DNA of 64,000 nt from an uncultured Clostridium sp. Its GTDB lineage: Bacteria; Bacillota; Clostridia; TANB77; CAG-508. Location: assembly GCA_946404215.1 (NCBI GenBank), contig CAMJCT010000002.1:1-64000 (forward strand), given 5' to 3'. This document shows positions 46,432-55,751 of this stretch, one piece after another. A program made the translations under genes and the position numbers. Numbering within the stretch: position 1 is the first letter of the stretch; each line of letters starts with the position of its first letter. Under the pieces are notes generated by a model. It was not told where the DNA came from and made no database searches. It saw only the letters and a program-made list of their open reading frames with translations.

Positions 46432-47280
46432 ATGTCTAAATCTGGCATAGTAAATGTGAGAATGGTTATAACAGAGGAAAAAATATTATCAAATATAGAT
46501 AAAATTCAAAAATTAATAAATCCAAAAAGCAAAAAGCAAATAATACAATTGGATGAAGATACATATTTTAAAGATTTAATAGAATCAGTAAAAACATATT
46601 TAATAGAATATCCTAAAAAGAAAAACTTTCCTGTAAGTGTCTATAAAGCTTCTTACGGATTAGTTGAATTTGCAACAAACCAATTTGAAGAAAATACAAA
46701 AAAGATAGAAGAATTAATAAGACAAAGAGAGGGAAATATTGCACTAGCTGGGCAATTAAAAGAATTGGTAGAGACAGTAGAAAATAAAGAAAAAAACTGG
46801 AAAGGGCAAATAAAAAAAGCAGAGGAAAGCTTTGGAGAAGATATAATAGAGACATTAACAATAGTTGGTAATGAAACTGACCAAACATCACAAAATTATC
46901 AGGATGCCATGAAATTACTAAATGCAAGGATTAACAATCTTGAATCTAATTTACATATAGAAATAGATATGGAAAGAATAGAAGATAGGTCAAAAGCATT
47001 AAGTTATATTGGTATAGAAATAGCAGATGCGTTAAAGTCAATACCAACTCCAGCAGAAGAACAAGTAGAACAAAAAGTAGAAGAAACTCCGCTTGTAGAA
47101 GAAACGCCTGTATCAGTTCAAGAACAACAATATGTTCAAGAAACAACATTTGAAACGAAACCAAGTTTATGGCAAAGAATTAAAAACAGCAAATTGGTTA
47201 GAACAATAAGATATATAACAAAGATAAGAATAGTAGTAGATTATTCAGCCTTACCAGAAGGAAGAGGAGAAAATAACTAA
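46432..47280 (+). CDS. Unknown coiled-coil protein
   Basis: 282 aa; AAAGGAGGT precedes the ATG. I do not recognise it. Seen: an alpha/beta-looking first third, a charged helical middle with coiled-coil character (EENTKKIEELIRQREGNIAL), a Glu/Val/Pro-rich linker (about residues 205-235, EETPLVEETPVSV) and a basic amphipathic C-terminus (LWQRIKNSKLVRTIRYITK) that could lie on a membrane. No signal peptide. Own terminator downstream. Confidence 0.6.
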   Translation: MSKSGIVNVRMVITEEKILSNIDKIQKLINPKSKKQIIQLDEDTYFKDLIESVKTYLIEYPKKKNFPVSVYKASYGLVEFATNQFEENTKKIEELIRQREGNIALAGQLKELVETVENKEKNWKGQIKKAEESFGEDIIETLTIVGNETDQTSQNYQDAMKLLNARINNLESNLHIEIDMERIEDRSKALSYIGIEIADALKSIPTPAEEQVEQKVEETPLVEETPVSVQEQQYVQETTFETKPSLWQRIKNSKLVRTIRYITKIRIVVDYSALPEGRGENN

Positions 47281-47306
47281 AAATAGTAAATAAAAAGTAA
47301 TAAGGA

Positions 47307-47340
47307 AAAAGGAGTTGCTGTAGCAATTCCTTTTAAAATT
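47307..47340 (+). terminator. Intrinsic terminator of the coiled-coil gene
   Basis: AAAAGGAGTTGCT pairs with AGCAATTCCTTTT (one G-U pair) around a 2-base loop. Confidence 0.75.
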
Positions 47341-47368
47341 TGACTTTTATATGAAAATATTGTATAAT
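47340..47368 (+). promoter_or_regulatory. Promoter of the rnj leader
   Basis: TTGACT at 47340-47345, 17-bp spacer, TATAAT at 47363-47368, close to consensus. It lies 293 bases before the rnj ATG, implying a long leader RNA. Confidence 0.75.
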
Positions 47369-47575
47369 ACAAAACAGTGATTAGCTAGGAAAGCTAAATA
47401 TGAGATTTTATTATAATTAAACCTAATTTTTAAACAAAATATAATTAGATAAAAATATAAAAAATAGTACGGATCGGATTTTAAAAAGTTTAATATGTTA
47501 TTTATATATGGTTTAGAGAGAAAAACCATATATAAAAGTGAGCTTTATTTTTGTTCACATATAATAAATTAGGGG

Positions 47576-47608
47576 AAATTAGTTTGGAATAATACAAACT
47601 AATTTTTT
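47576..47608 (+). terminator. Terminator hairpin inside the rnj leader (possible attenuator)
   Basis: AAATTAGTTTG pairs with CAAACTAATTT around an 8-base loop and is followed by further T. Upstream in the same leader are two more hairpins: TTTAGCT/AGCTAAA near 47382-47401 and a TATATATGG/CCATATATA pair near 47503-47532. The terminator lies between the promoter and rnj with no second promoter visible, so read-through must be controlled or partial. Confidence 0.65.
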
Positions 47609-47660
47609 AAGTATTAATAAAATTTAAAAAAGAATACAAATAAATAGGAAAGGAGAATTT

Positions 47661-49520
47661 ATGGAAGAACAGAAAAAAGAAAAAAGAGAGGAGATAAGAA
47701 AAAAACAAACAAGAACCAGAAGACCTCAAAAAATAAAGCAAGAAGGAGAAAAAGAGGTAAAAGAAGTATTAAAAACAAGACAAAGAAGAGAAACAGATAA
47801 AAATGTAAGGAAAGAGGCAAATAACAGAAAACGTAAAACAAAAGAAAATAGTATTTTTAAAGCGTCAAAATTAAAAATAATTCCTTTAGGGGGTCTACAT
47901 GAAATAGGAAAAAATATAACTGTTTTTGAATATGAAAATGAAATAATTGCTGTAGACTGTGGCTTATCATTCCCAGAAGATGATATGCTAGGAATAGATT
48001 TAGTAATACCAGATATTACATATTTGGAAAAAAACGTTGATAAGATAAAAGGGTTAGTTATAACACATGGACACGAAGATCATATTGGTGGAGTTCCATA
48101 TTTATTAAATAAAATAAATATACCTATTTATGCAACAAGGCTAACAGTAGGTCTAATAAAAAATAAATTAGAAGAACATAAATTATTAAGAAGTACAAAA
48201 TTAATAGAAGTAATGCAAGGGGAAACTATAAGCTTAGGAAAAAATTTTAAAGTAGAATTTATAAGAAGTTCACACAGTATACCGGATTCTGTAATGCTTG
48301 CAATAACAACACCAGCAGGAACAGTACTTCATACAGGAGATTTTAAAGTAGATTACACACCAATAGATGGAAAAATAATGGATTTTGGTAGAATTGCAGA
48401 ACTTGGAAATCAAGGAATTTTAGCATTAATGTCAGATAGTACAAATGCTGAAAGAAAAGGTTTTACAATGTCAGAAAGTTCAGTAGGAGAAGTGTTTGAT
48501 AAACTTTTCCTACACTGTACAAAAAGAATTGTTGTTGCAACATTTGCATCAAATGTCCACAGAGTTCAACAAATTGTTAATTCAGCAGTAAAATATAATA
48601 GGAAAATAGCAATTTGTGGAAGAAGCATGATAAATATGATAGAGACTGCAAGAGAATTAGGGTACATAGACTGTCCTGAGAATCTATTTATAGATATAGA
48701 TATGATAAATAGTTATACAGATGACCAACTTGTAATTATTACAACAGGAAGCCAAGGAGAACCAATGTCTGCACTTACAAGAATGGCTGCAGGAGACCAT
48801 AGAAAAGTTAAAATAACAACAAATGACTTAGTTATTATTTCTGCAACACCAATACCAGGAAATGAAAAATTTGTTTCAAAAGTTATAGACGATTTAATGC
48901 AGATAGGAGCAGAAGTAGTATATTCTTCACTAGAAGACATACATGTATCAGGACATGCATGCCAAGAAGAACAAAAACTAATTATGGCACTTGCAAAACC
49001 AAAATATTTTATACCAGTCCATGGAGAATACAGACAACTAATAGCACATAGCGAAACAGCACAAAGTATGGGAATACCAAAGGAAAACGTATTAATGTTA
49101 TCAAATGGTAGGGTATTAGAAATAAATGAAGAAATGGCAGAAACTACAACATCAGTACAAAGTGGTAGAATATTAGTTGATGGATTAGGCGTTGGAGATG
49201 TAGGTAGTATAGTATTAAGAGATAGACAACATTTATCTCAAGATGGTTTAATAATAATAGTACTTACAATGGATTCTGCAACAGGAGAAGTAGTAGCAGG
49301 ACCAGACGTTATATCAAGAGGATTTGTATATGTTAGAGAATCAGAAAATCTAATGGATGATGTTAAATCAGTAGTAAGACACGAAATAAAGAAATGCGAG
49401 GAAAGAGGAGTTCGTGACTGGGCTACAATAAAAACCGCAACAAGAGAAAATTTAAGAGATTATATATTTATGAAAACAAAAAGAAATCCTATGATAATAC
49501 CAATTATAATGGAGGTTTAA
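47661..49520 (+). CDS. rnj: Ribonuclease J
   Basis: 619 aa; GAAAGGAG precedes the ATG. A very basic and charged N-terminal extension (about residues 1-65) precedes the metallo-beta-lactamase / beta-CASP core: THGHEDHIGGVPYLL, LHTGDFKVDYTP, SDSTNAERKG and IPVHGEYRQL. Combines 5'-3' exonuclease and endonuclease activity in mRNA turnover. Only one copy is seen in this window. The structured leader suggests post-transcriptional control. Confidence 0.94.
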   Translation: MEEQKKEKREEIRKKQTRTRRPQKIKQEGEKEVKEVLKTRQRRETDKNVRKEANNRKRKTKENSIFKASKLKIIPLGGLHEIGKNITVFEYENEIIAVDCGLSFPEDDMLGIDLVIPDITYLEKNVDKIKGLVITHGHEDHIGGVPYLLNKINIPIYATRLTVGLIKNKLEEHKLLRSTKLIEVMQGETISLGKNFKVEFIRSSHSIPDSVMLAITTPAGTVLHTGDFKVDYTPIDGKIMDFGRIAELGNQGILALMSDSTNAERKGFTMSESSVGEVFDKLFLHCTKRIVVATFASNVHRVQQIVNSAVKYNRKIAICGRSMINMIETARELGYIDCPENLFIDIDMINSYTDDQLVIITTGSQGEPMSALTRMAAGDHRKVKITTNDLVIISATPIPGNEKFVSKVIDDLMQIGAEVVYSSLEDIHVSGHACQEEQKLIMALAKPKYFIPVHGEYRQLIAHSETAQSMGIPKENVLMLSNGRVLEINEEMAETTTSVQSGRILVDGLGVGDVGSIVLRDRQHLSQDGLIIIVLTMDSATGEVVAGPDVISRGFVYVRESENLMDDVKSVVRHEIKKCEERGVRDWATIKTATRENLRDYIFMKTKRNPMIIPIIMEV

Positions 49521-49545
49521 TTCAATCACTGGGAAGGAGATAAAG

Positions 49546-51195
49546 ATGAATTATAAAGATTTAGCAGATTTAATATTTCCAAACGTAAAGGAAATTTCAT
49601 ATTATGAAGAAAAATATCCGGAAAGAGACCTGCCAGAAGGCGCCATTGTTACTAGATATGCCCCAAGCCCAACAGGATATATGCATATTGGAGGTTTATA
49701 CCAAGGGCTAATCTCAAAAAAATTGGCAGAACAAACTAGGGGTGTATTTTTCTTAAGAGTAGAGGATACAGACCAAAAAAGAGAAGTAGAAAATGCTATT
49801 ACAGGAATAGTGAATTCTTTTAGTGATTTTGGACTAGAAATAGATGAAGGAATGATTTCCGAGACCGAAGAAAAAGGAATATATGGACCATATAAACAGT
49901 CTTTAAGAAAAGATATATATCAAAGTTATGCTAAATATTTAATAGAACAGGGAAAAGCATATCCATGTTTTTGTAAAGCAGAAGAACTAGATGAGATAAG
50001 GGCAAAACAAGAAGATGCAAAAATTAGACCAGGATATTATGGAGTATGGGCAAAATGCAGAAATTATACTGTTGAGGAATCTGCGGAAAAGATAAAGAAT
50101 GGTGAAAGTTTTATTATACGTTTTAAATCACCAGGAAGGGAAGACAGAAAGATACAACACCATGATGTAATAAAAGGAAAGGTAGATTTTCCAGAAAATG
50201 ATCAAGATATTGTAATTATAAAGGGAGATGGACTTCCTACATACCATTTTGCACATGCGATAGATGACCATCTTATGAGAACAACTCATGTAATTAGAGG
50301 AGATGAATGGCTTTCTTCTGTTCCACTTCATTTACAATTATTTCGTGAACTTGGATTTAGAGCACCTAAATATGCTCATATAGCTCCTATAATGAAAAAT
50401 GATAATGGAAATAAAAGAAAACTAAGTAAAAGAAAAGATCCGGAAGCAGCAGTTAGTTATTATGAACAAGAAGGAATTCCTGCAGATGCAGTAAAAGAGT
50501 ATTTGTTAAATATAGCAAATTCTACATTTGAAAATTGGAGAAGATCAAACCAGAATAAAGATATAAAAGAATTTGAGCTTCAATTAAATAAAATGAGTGT
50601 TAGTGGTGCTTTGTTTGATATGGTAAAACTGTTAGATGTGGGAAAGACTGTAATATCAAGATATACTGCTGAAAAAGTATATGATGAATCAATGGATTGG
50701 GCAAAAAAACATGATAAAGAACTAGAAAAAATGCTAGAAGATAAAGAATATGCTTTAAAAGTTTTTGGAATTGAAAGAGGAAATAAAAAGCCAAGAAAAG
50801 ATATATCAAAATGGGCAGAAGTAAAAGAAAATATAGAATACATGTATGATGAAAAGTTTTATTTAGCAAAACACGAATATACATATCAAGTTATAAATGA
50901 TAAAAAAGACATAGATAGAATACTAAATTTATATATAGAAAAATACTATGATGATTCTGATGACAAGCAAACTTGGTTTGACAAAATAAAAGAGCTTGCA
51001 GGTGAAATGGGATATGCAAAAGAAGTTAAAGAGTTTAAAGCAAATCCAGATATGTATAAAGCACATGTTGGAGATGTAAGCACAGTTTTAAGAGTAGCTT
51101 TAACAGACAGAACAAACACACCAGATATGTATGAAATTATGCAAGTGCTTGGAAAAGATAGAATTGCCAAAAGATTTGAGGTTGCAACAAAATAA
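49546..51195 (+). CDS. gltX: Glutamyl-tRNA synthetase-type enzyme (GlnRS/GluRS class Ic)
   Basis: 549 aa; GGAAGGAG before the ATG. HIGH-type motif YAPSPTGYMHIGGLYQG (about residues 38-54) and KMSKS-type motif RKLSKRKDPEA (about 292-302); HVIRGDEWLSSVPLH is also typical. With GatCAB encoded at 8603-11856 and no GlnRS seen, a non-discriminating role that charges tRNA-Gln with Glu is likely but inferred. The C-terminal anticodon part is divergent. Confidence 0.9.
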   Translation: MNYKDLADLIFPNVKEISYYEEKYPERDLPEGAIVTRYAPSPTGYMHIGGLYQGLISKKLAEQTRGVFFLRVEDTDQKREVENAITGIVNSFSDFGLEIDEGMISETEEKGIYGPYKQSLRKDIYQSYAKYLIEQGKAYPCFCKAEELDEIRAKQEDAKIRPGYYGVWAKCRNYTVEESAEKIKNGESFIIRFKSPGREDRKIQHHDVIKGKVDFPENDQDIVIIKGDGLPTYHFAHAIDDHLMRTTHVIRGDEWLSSVPLHLQLFRELGFRAPKYAHIAPIMKNDNGNKRKLSKRKDPEAAVSYYEQEGIPADAVKEYLLNIANSTFENWRRSNQNKDIKEFELQLNKMSVSGALFDMVKLLDVGKTVISRYTAEKVYDESMDWAKKHDKELEKMLEDKEYALKVFGIERGNKKPRKDISKWAEVKENIEYMYDEKFYLAKHEYTYQVINDKKDIDRILNLYIEKYYDDSDDKQTWFDKIKELAGEMGYAKEVKEFKANPDMYKAHVGDVSTVLRVALTDRTNTPDMYEIMQVLGKDRIAKRFEVATK

Positions 51196-51291
51196 GCTTA
51201 AAAAAATTTCATTTAATTTGTTTTATTCTAAAAAAATATGCTAATACATGTATAATATTTAATATTAAATAATTAAAAGAAAGAGGGAAAA

Positions 51292-51483
51292 ATGGAGTAC
51301 AATATTGGTGATATTGTTAGAACTAAAAAGCAACATCCTTGTGGAAGTAAACTATGGGAAATAACAAGAGTTGGCGTTGATTTTAAATTAAAATGTCAAG
51401 GCTGTGGACACGTGGTAGTTTTAGAAAGACCTAAAGCGCTAAAAGCAATTACTAAAATAGAGAAAAAAGCAGAACAATGTTAG
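51292..51483 (+). CDS. DUF951-family zinc-ribbon-like protein
   Basis: 63 aa. GDIVRTKKQHPCGSKLWEI and CQGCGHVVVLER are the family hallmarks; the Cys in HPCG and CQGCG could bind metal. Family members are small SH3-like proteins of unknown role, common in Firmicutes. AAAGAGGG precedes the ATG. Confidence 0.88.
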   Translation: MEYNIGDIVRTKKQHPCGSKLWEITRVGVDFKLKCQGCGHVVVLERPKALKAITKIEKKAEQC

Positions 51484-51506
51484 GTTATTGAATCTAAAAA
51501 AGAAAA

Positions 51507-51540
51507 AATGCAGAGAGTTTAAATACTTTCTGCATTATTA
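51507..51540. terminator. Terminator between DUF951 and engB
   Basis: AATGCAGAGAGT pairs with ACTTTCTGCATT (one G-U pair) around a 6-base loop. The flanking A-run on the left suits the minus-strand engB transcript as well. Confidence 0.7.
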
Positions 51541-51595
51541 TAATACAAGTTTAGTTTCTTGGGTTAATACTAAAATTAATAAAAACAATATAATA

Positions 51596-52186
51596 CTAAC
51601 TATTAAATATACAGTTATCAATAATACTCCAAACTTTATCTTTATAGATTTTTCTTTCAGAAGAGAAAGGTAAAGTGGTAATATCACCAATAGGATTTAG
51701 CTGCTTTTGTAAAGACTTAACTACACCATCAACCTTGGTTACAGCAATTTTATCAGCCTTGTTAGCCAGTATAATAAAAGGTAATCCTGACGAAATAATA
51801 TAATTATACATAAGCCTATCATTTTCGGTTGGAGAGTGCCTAATATCTATTAAAAAAATAATTAAAGCAATTTGCTCTCTATTTAATAAATATTCTTCAA
51901 TAAACTTACCAACTTTTTCTTGTTCTGTTTTTGACATTTTACTATATCCATATCCCGGCAAATCTACGAAGTAGAATGTATCATCTATATTGTAAAAATT
52001 AATCTGCCTTGTTTTTCCAGGTTCACTACTAGTTCTAGCTAGCTTTTTTCTATTTATCATTGTATTTACAAAGCTAGATTTACCAACATTAGATTTACCT
52101 ACAAGGACTATTTCTGGTAAATTATTTTTTGGATATTGAGCAGGTCTTACTGCAGAAATTTGAAACATTGGATTTTTTACTATCAT
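51596..52186 (-). CDS. engB: Ribosome biogenesis GTPase EngB/YsxC
   Basis: 196 aa. G1 VGKSNVGKSSFVN (residues about 29-41), G3 DLPGYGYSK, G4 LANKAD. The N-terminal NPMFQISAVRPAQYP is also typical. Needed for 50S subunit assembly. AAGGAG precedes the ATG. It lies 33 bases after serS in the same direction. Confidence 0.94.
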   Translation of the reverse strand: MIVKNPMFQISAVRPAQYPKNNLPEIVLVGKSNVGKSSFVNTMINRKKLARTSSEPGKTRQINFYNIDDTFYFVDLPGYGYSKMSKTEQEKVGKFIEEYLLNREQIALIIFLIDIRHSPTENDRLMYNYIISSGLPFIILANKADKIAVTKVDGVVKSLQKQLNPIGDITTLPFSSERKIYKDKVWSIIDNCIFNS

Positions 52187-52219
52187 AAAATTACTCCTTA
52201 TTTGTTATGTATTTATAAA

Positions 52220-53506
52220 TTATTTTTTTAATGAAATCTTTTCTAATCCACCCATATATGGTCTAAGTACTTCTGGAATAACAACACTTCCATCAGGTTG
52301 ATAATTATTTTCAACTATAGAAATAAGCATACGTGGAGGAGCAACTACTGTATTATTTAAAGTGTGTGCAAAGTAGTTTCCATTTTCTCCTTTTATACGT
52401 ATTCCAAGTCTACGTGCCTGTGCATCTGTTAAATTAGAACAACTTCCAACCTCAAAATATTTTTTCTGTCTTGGAGACCAAGCTTCAACGTCACAAGATT
52501 TTGCCTTAAGGTCTGCTAAATCTCCAGAACAACATTCTAATGTCCTTACAGGAACATTCATACTTCTAAAAAATTCAACAGTATATGACCACATTTTATC
52601 ATACCAATTCCAACTATCTTCTGGTTCACAAACAACTATCATTTCTTGTTTTTCAAATTGATGAATTCTGTAAACACCACGTTCTTCGATACCATGTGCA
52701 CCTTTTTCTTTTCTAAAGCATGGAGAGTAAGAAGTCATTGTATATGGCATATTTTCTTTTTTTAGAATTTGACCTTTAAATTTACCAATCATAGAGTGCT
52801 CACTAGTTCCTATTAAATATAAATCTTCACCCTCTATTTTATACATCATTGCGTCCATTTCTTCAAAGCTCATAACACCCGTAACAACATCAGAACGAAT
52901 CATATATGGTGGTATGCAATATGTAAAACCTTTATTTATCATAAAATCTCTTGCATATGTCAAAATAGCAGAGTGAAGTCTTGCAATATCGCCAACTAAA
53001 TAGTAAAATCCATTACCTGCAACACGTCTAGCACTATCTAAATCTAGCCCGCAAAGAGCCTCCATTATCTCTCCATGATAAGGTATTTCGTATTCAGGAA
53101 CAAAAGGCTCACCAAATTTCTGAATTTCTACATTTTTACTGTCATCTTCTCCAAGAGGAACAGATGGATGCATAATATTTGGTATTTTCATCATCCTGTC
53201 TTTAATTTCCTCTGAATATTTTATTTCTAATTTTTCATTTTCTTCCAGTTTTGCGTTTACTTCATTAACTTGAGATTTAACTTTTTCAGCTTCATCTTTT
53301 TGACCATTTTTCATAAGTTGACCAATTTGATTGCTTAATGCTTTTCTTTCTGCTCTTAAGTTGTCTCCATTTAATTTAGCTTCTCTACATTTAATATCTA
53401 AATCTAGTACTTCATCAACTAAAACCAACTTATTATCTTGAAATTTTTTTCTGATATTTTCTTTTACAATATCAGGATTTTCTCTTAAAAACTTAATATC
53501 TATCAT
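52220..53506 (-). CDS. serS: Seryl-tRNA synthetase
   Basis: 428 aa. The N-terminal coiled-coil arm (about residues 28-105) binds the long variable arm of tRNA-Ser. Class II motif 2 is CFRKEKGAHG-x-EERGVYRIHQF and motif 3 NTVVAPPRMLISIVEN. GGAGGAG precedes the ATG. No T-box was found upstream: only 21 bases separate it from the DUF1653 gene. Confidence 0.95.
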   Translation of the reverse strand: MIDIKFLRENPDIVKENIRKKFQDNKLVLVDEVLDLDIKCREAKLNGDNLRAERKALSNQIGQLMKNGQKDEAEKVKSQVNEVNAKLEENEKLEIKYSEEIKDRMMKIPNIMHPSVPLGEDDSKNVEIQKFGEPFVPEYEIPYHGEIMEALCGLDLDSARRVAGNGFYYLVGDIARLHSAILTYARDFMINKGFTYCIPPYMIRSDVVTGVMSFEEMDAMMYKIEGEDLYLIGTSEHSMIGKFKGQILKKENMPYTMTSYSPCFRKEKGAHGIEERGVYRIHQFEKQEMIVVCEPEDSWNWYDKMWSYTVEFFRSMNVPVRTLECCSGDLADLKAKSCDVEAWSPRQKKYFEVGSCSNLTDAQARRLGIRIKGENGNYFAHTLNNTVVAPPRMLISIVENNYQPDGSVVIPEVLRPYMGGLEKISLKK

Positions 53507-53527
53507 ATCTAAACTCCTCCATATTTA

Positions 53528-53788
53528 TTATTTTAAATAATTTTTTTCAATATCGTAAACTAACGTAAATCTGTTTTTTTGCCCAGTAATATTATCTGGT
53601 CTTTCTGGTATCTCTTCTAAAAACATCTTTTCAGGTCTAACCCAAATGGAGCGACCGTCTTCTCTTTCATATAAAGGTTTATAAACAACCATTCTTTCTT
53701 TAGTTTCCGAGTCAAACGCAACATTTTCTACAAAATAATAATTTCCTTTAAAATGGCGGTAAACTCTACCAATTTGTACTTCTTTCAT
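53528..53788 (-). CDS. DUF1653-family protein
   Basis: 86 aa. YRHFKGNYYFVENVAFDSET and later VVYKPLYE with IWVRPEKMFLEE match DUF1653, a compact beta-rich domain of unknown role. TTGGAGC lies before the ATG. It is the first gene of an operon with serS and engB. Confidence 0.85.
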   Translation of the reverse strand: MKEVQIGRVYRHFKGNYYFVENVAFDSETKERMVVYKPLYEREDGRSIWVRPEKMFLEEIPERPDNITGQKNRFTLVYDIEKNYLK

Positions 53789-53925
53789 AAAATTCGCTCC
53801 AATCTATATATAAATTTATATATAAGAAAATATAGTATTCTTATATATAATTGTTGATATTATATAATAAATTAAAAGGATTAGCAAGAATAAATTATAT
53901 TTGCAACAAAAAATCTAAAAAACTA

Positions 53926-53955
53926 TTGACAATTACTTGAAAACTATAGTATAAT
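53926..53955 (+). promoter_or_regulatory. Promoter of infC-rpmI-rplT
   Basis: TTGACA at 53926-53931, 18-bp spacer, TATAAT at 53950-53955. Both hexamers are perfect consensus. Confidence 0.8.
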
Positions 53956-53964
53956 AATACTCGT

Positions 53965-54090
53965 TACAAGAAGAAGTCAAAGCTTCTCACCTTATCTAAG
54001 CAGGAAAAAGGTTAGAAATTAAATAAATTCAGGCATTTTTGCTTTGTTTTATTTTGATGATTGGCTTGTAACAAAAGTCAATTTTTTTAT
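53965..54090 (+). promoter_or_regulatory. L20-type leader of the infC operon
   Basis: GTTACAAG near 53964 pairs at long range with CTTGTAAC near 54064, enclosing smaller hairpins. A T-rich run follows at 54080-54090, which suits a terminator conformation. Position and layout fit the Firmicutes leader where L20 binds and causes premature termination. No covariance search was possible. Confidence 0.65.
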
Positions 54091-54108
54091 TTATTGGAGG
54101 TGTTTTTT

Positions 54109-54615
54109 ATAAAACAAGAATTACCAATCAACAGACAAATAAGAGCTAAAGAAGTTCAATTAATAGGAGAAAACGGAGAAAAGTTAGGTGTGGTAGACTT
54201 TGAGTCTGCTTTAGAAAAGGCAGAAGAAAAAAATTTAGACTTAGTAGTTGTAGCGCCAAATTCTAATCCACCAGTTTGCAAAATTATGAATTATGGAAAA
54301 TATAAATTTGAGCAAGCTAAGAAGGAAAAAGAAGCTAAAAAGAAACAAAAGGTTCTTGAAATAAAAGAGCTAAGAGTTACTCCTAATATTGAAGAACACG
54401 ACTTTGGTTTCAAATCTAAAAATGCAAGAAAATTCATTGAAGAAGGAAACAAAGTAAAAATAACAGTTAGATTTAGAGGAAGAGAAGTTAATAACTCTAA
54501 AGCAGGAGAAGCAGTTCTTAATAAATTTATAGAAGAATTAGCAGATATTGCAACTGTTGAAAAACAACCTAAGCTAGAAGGTAGAAACATGTTTACCATA
54601 TTAGCTAAAAAATAA
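54109..54615 (+). CDS. infC: Translation initiation factor IF-3, apparent ATA start
   Basis: 168 aa. GGAGGTG at 54096-54102 places the start at ATA 54109, giving (M)KQELPINRQIRAKEVQLIGE as expected for IF-3. The in-frame TTG and GTG just upstream lie inside the ribosome binding site, and there is no ATG. Non-standard infC starts (AUU in Escherichia coli) are an established feature allowing autoregulation, because IF-3 rejects them. The N-domain, Lys-rich linker and C-domain (VKITVRFRGREVNNSKAGE) are all present. Confidence 0.9.
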   Translation: MKQELPINRQIRAKEVQLIGENGEKLGVVDFESALEKAEEKNLDLVVVAPNSNPPVCKIMNYGKYKFEQAKKEKEAKKKQKVLEIKELRVTPNIEEHDFGFKSKNARKFIEEGNKVKITVRFRGREVNNSKAGEAVLNKFIEELADIATVEKQPKLEGRNMFTILAKK

Positions 54616-54644
54616 AGTATATAAACGAAAGGAGTTTTATAGTT

Positions 54645-54848
54645 ATGCCAAAATTAAAAACAAATAAAGCTGCAAAAAAAAGATATTCTTTAACAGCTAC
54701 AGGAAAAGTAAAAAGAACAAAATCAAACAGAAGACATTTATTAGCAAACAAAACAAAAAGACAAAAGAAATCAGGAAAAATTCAAAATGCATATGCTGAT
54801 AAAAGTTGTGAAAATACAATTAAAAAATTATTACCATATGGTAACTAA
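54645..54848 (+). CDS. rpmI: 50S ribosomal protein L35
   Basis: 67 aa, highly basic. PKLKTNKAAKKRYSLTATGK and the end KKLLPYGN fit L35. AAAGGAG precedes the ATG. Middle gene of infC-rpmI-rplT. Confidence 0.95.
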   Translation: MPKLKTNKAAKKRYSLTATGKVKRTKSNRRHLLANKTKRQKKSGKIQNAYADKSCENTIKKLLPYGN

Positions 54849-54881
54849 AATCGAAGAATAAATAAGGAAGGTGAATAATAA

Positions 54882-55232
54882 ATGGCAAGAGTAAAAACAG
54901 CAAGAACTACAAGAGCAAGACATAAAAAAATATTGAAACAAGCAAAAGGATATTTTGGTGCAAAACACTATAGATTTAGAAATGCTAATCAAGCAGTATT
55001 AAAATCATTATCATATGCATATGTAGGAAGAAAAGATAAAAAGAGTGATTTCAGAAAATTATGGATAGCAAGAATAAATGCTGCTGCAAGAATGAATGGA
55101 ACTACATATAGTAAAATGATAGCTGGATTAAAAAAAGCAAATGTAGCTATAAACAGAAAAATGCTAGCTGAAATAGCTGTAACAGATCCAAAAGCATTTA
55201 GTCAAATAGCTGAAGTTGCAAAAAAAGCGTAA
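54882..55232 (+). CDS. rplT: 50S ribosomal protein L20
   Basis: 116 aa. [20 protein letters not shown] then [18 protein letters not shown] are diagnostic. L20 is an early 50S assembly protein and in Firmicutes represses this operon through the leader upstream of infC. Confidence 0.96.
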   Translation: MARVKTARTTRARHKKILKQAKGYFGAKHYRFRNANQAVLKSLSYAYVGRKDKKSDFRKLWIARINAAARMNGTTYSKMIAGLKKANVAINRKMLAEIAVTDPKAFSQIAEVAKKA

Positions 55233-55246
55233 AATAACAAATATAA

Positions 55247-55331
55247 AAACACTAGATATTAAAAAAGAACTCAATTATTAGAAAAATATGTTTAATAATG
55301 AGGGTTCATTACATATATAGTGTTTTTTTTA
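55247..55331. terminator. Long terminator between rplT and spoVAEb
   Basis: An outer AACACTA/TAGTGTT helix encloses GAACTCAATTATTA paired with TAATAATGAGGGTTC, and T8 follows at about 55321-55331. It serves rplT and possibly the convergent spoVA operon. Confidence 0.7.
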
Positions 55332-55337
55332 TACAGT

Positions 55338-55730
55338 TTATTGCTTTTTCATTTTAGGTTTTGAAATTAAAGATGCTATATATCCAAAAAATACAGCAGC
55401 AGCGATGCCTCCAGAAGAAGCTTTTATACCGCCAGTAAAGGCACCAACCAATCCAGACTCTTTAACTGCTTCAATAGTACCTTTAGCTAAATTATAGCCA
55501 AACCCTGTAAGAGGAACAGTAGCACCAGCACCAGCAAAATCAACCAAATATTGATATACACCTAATCCACCAAGTATGCAGCCAGTTGTAACAAAAACAA
55601 CAAGAATTCTAGCAGGAGTAAGCTTGGTTTTATCAATTAGAATTTGTCCAATAATACATATAATTCCTCCTGTGATGAAACACTTTAGTAAAATCATCCA
55701 ATCAAAAACATTAACCCAATTAATATTCAT
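55338..55730 (-). CDS. spoVAE: Stage V sporulation protein AE (SpoVAEb type)
   Basis: 130 aa from the ATG at 55730. GGAGGA lies 7-8 bases upstream; a TTG five codons earlier overlaps it. Four membrane segments with the conserved FAGAGATVPLTGFGYNLAKG. Part of the SpoVA channel that moves dipicolinic acid into the forespore and out on germination. Last gene of spoVAC-D-E. Confidence 0.92.
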   Translation of the reverse strand: MNINWVNVFDWMILLKCFITGGIICIIGQILIDKTKLTPARILVVFVTTGCILGGLGVYQYLVDFAGAGATVPLTGFGYNLAKGTIEAVKESGLVGAFTGGIKASSGGIAAAVFFGYIASLISKPKMKKQ

Positions 55731-55751
55731 AACTAAATCCTCCAATTGTAG

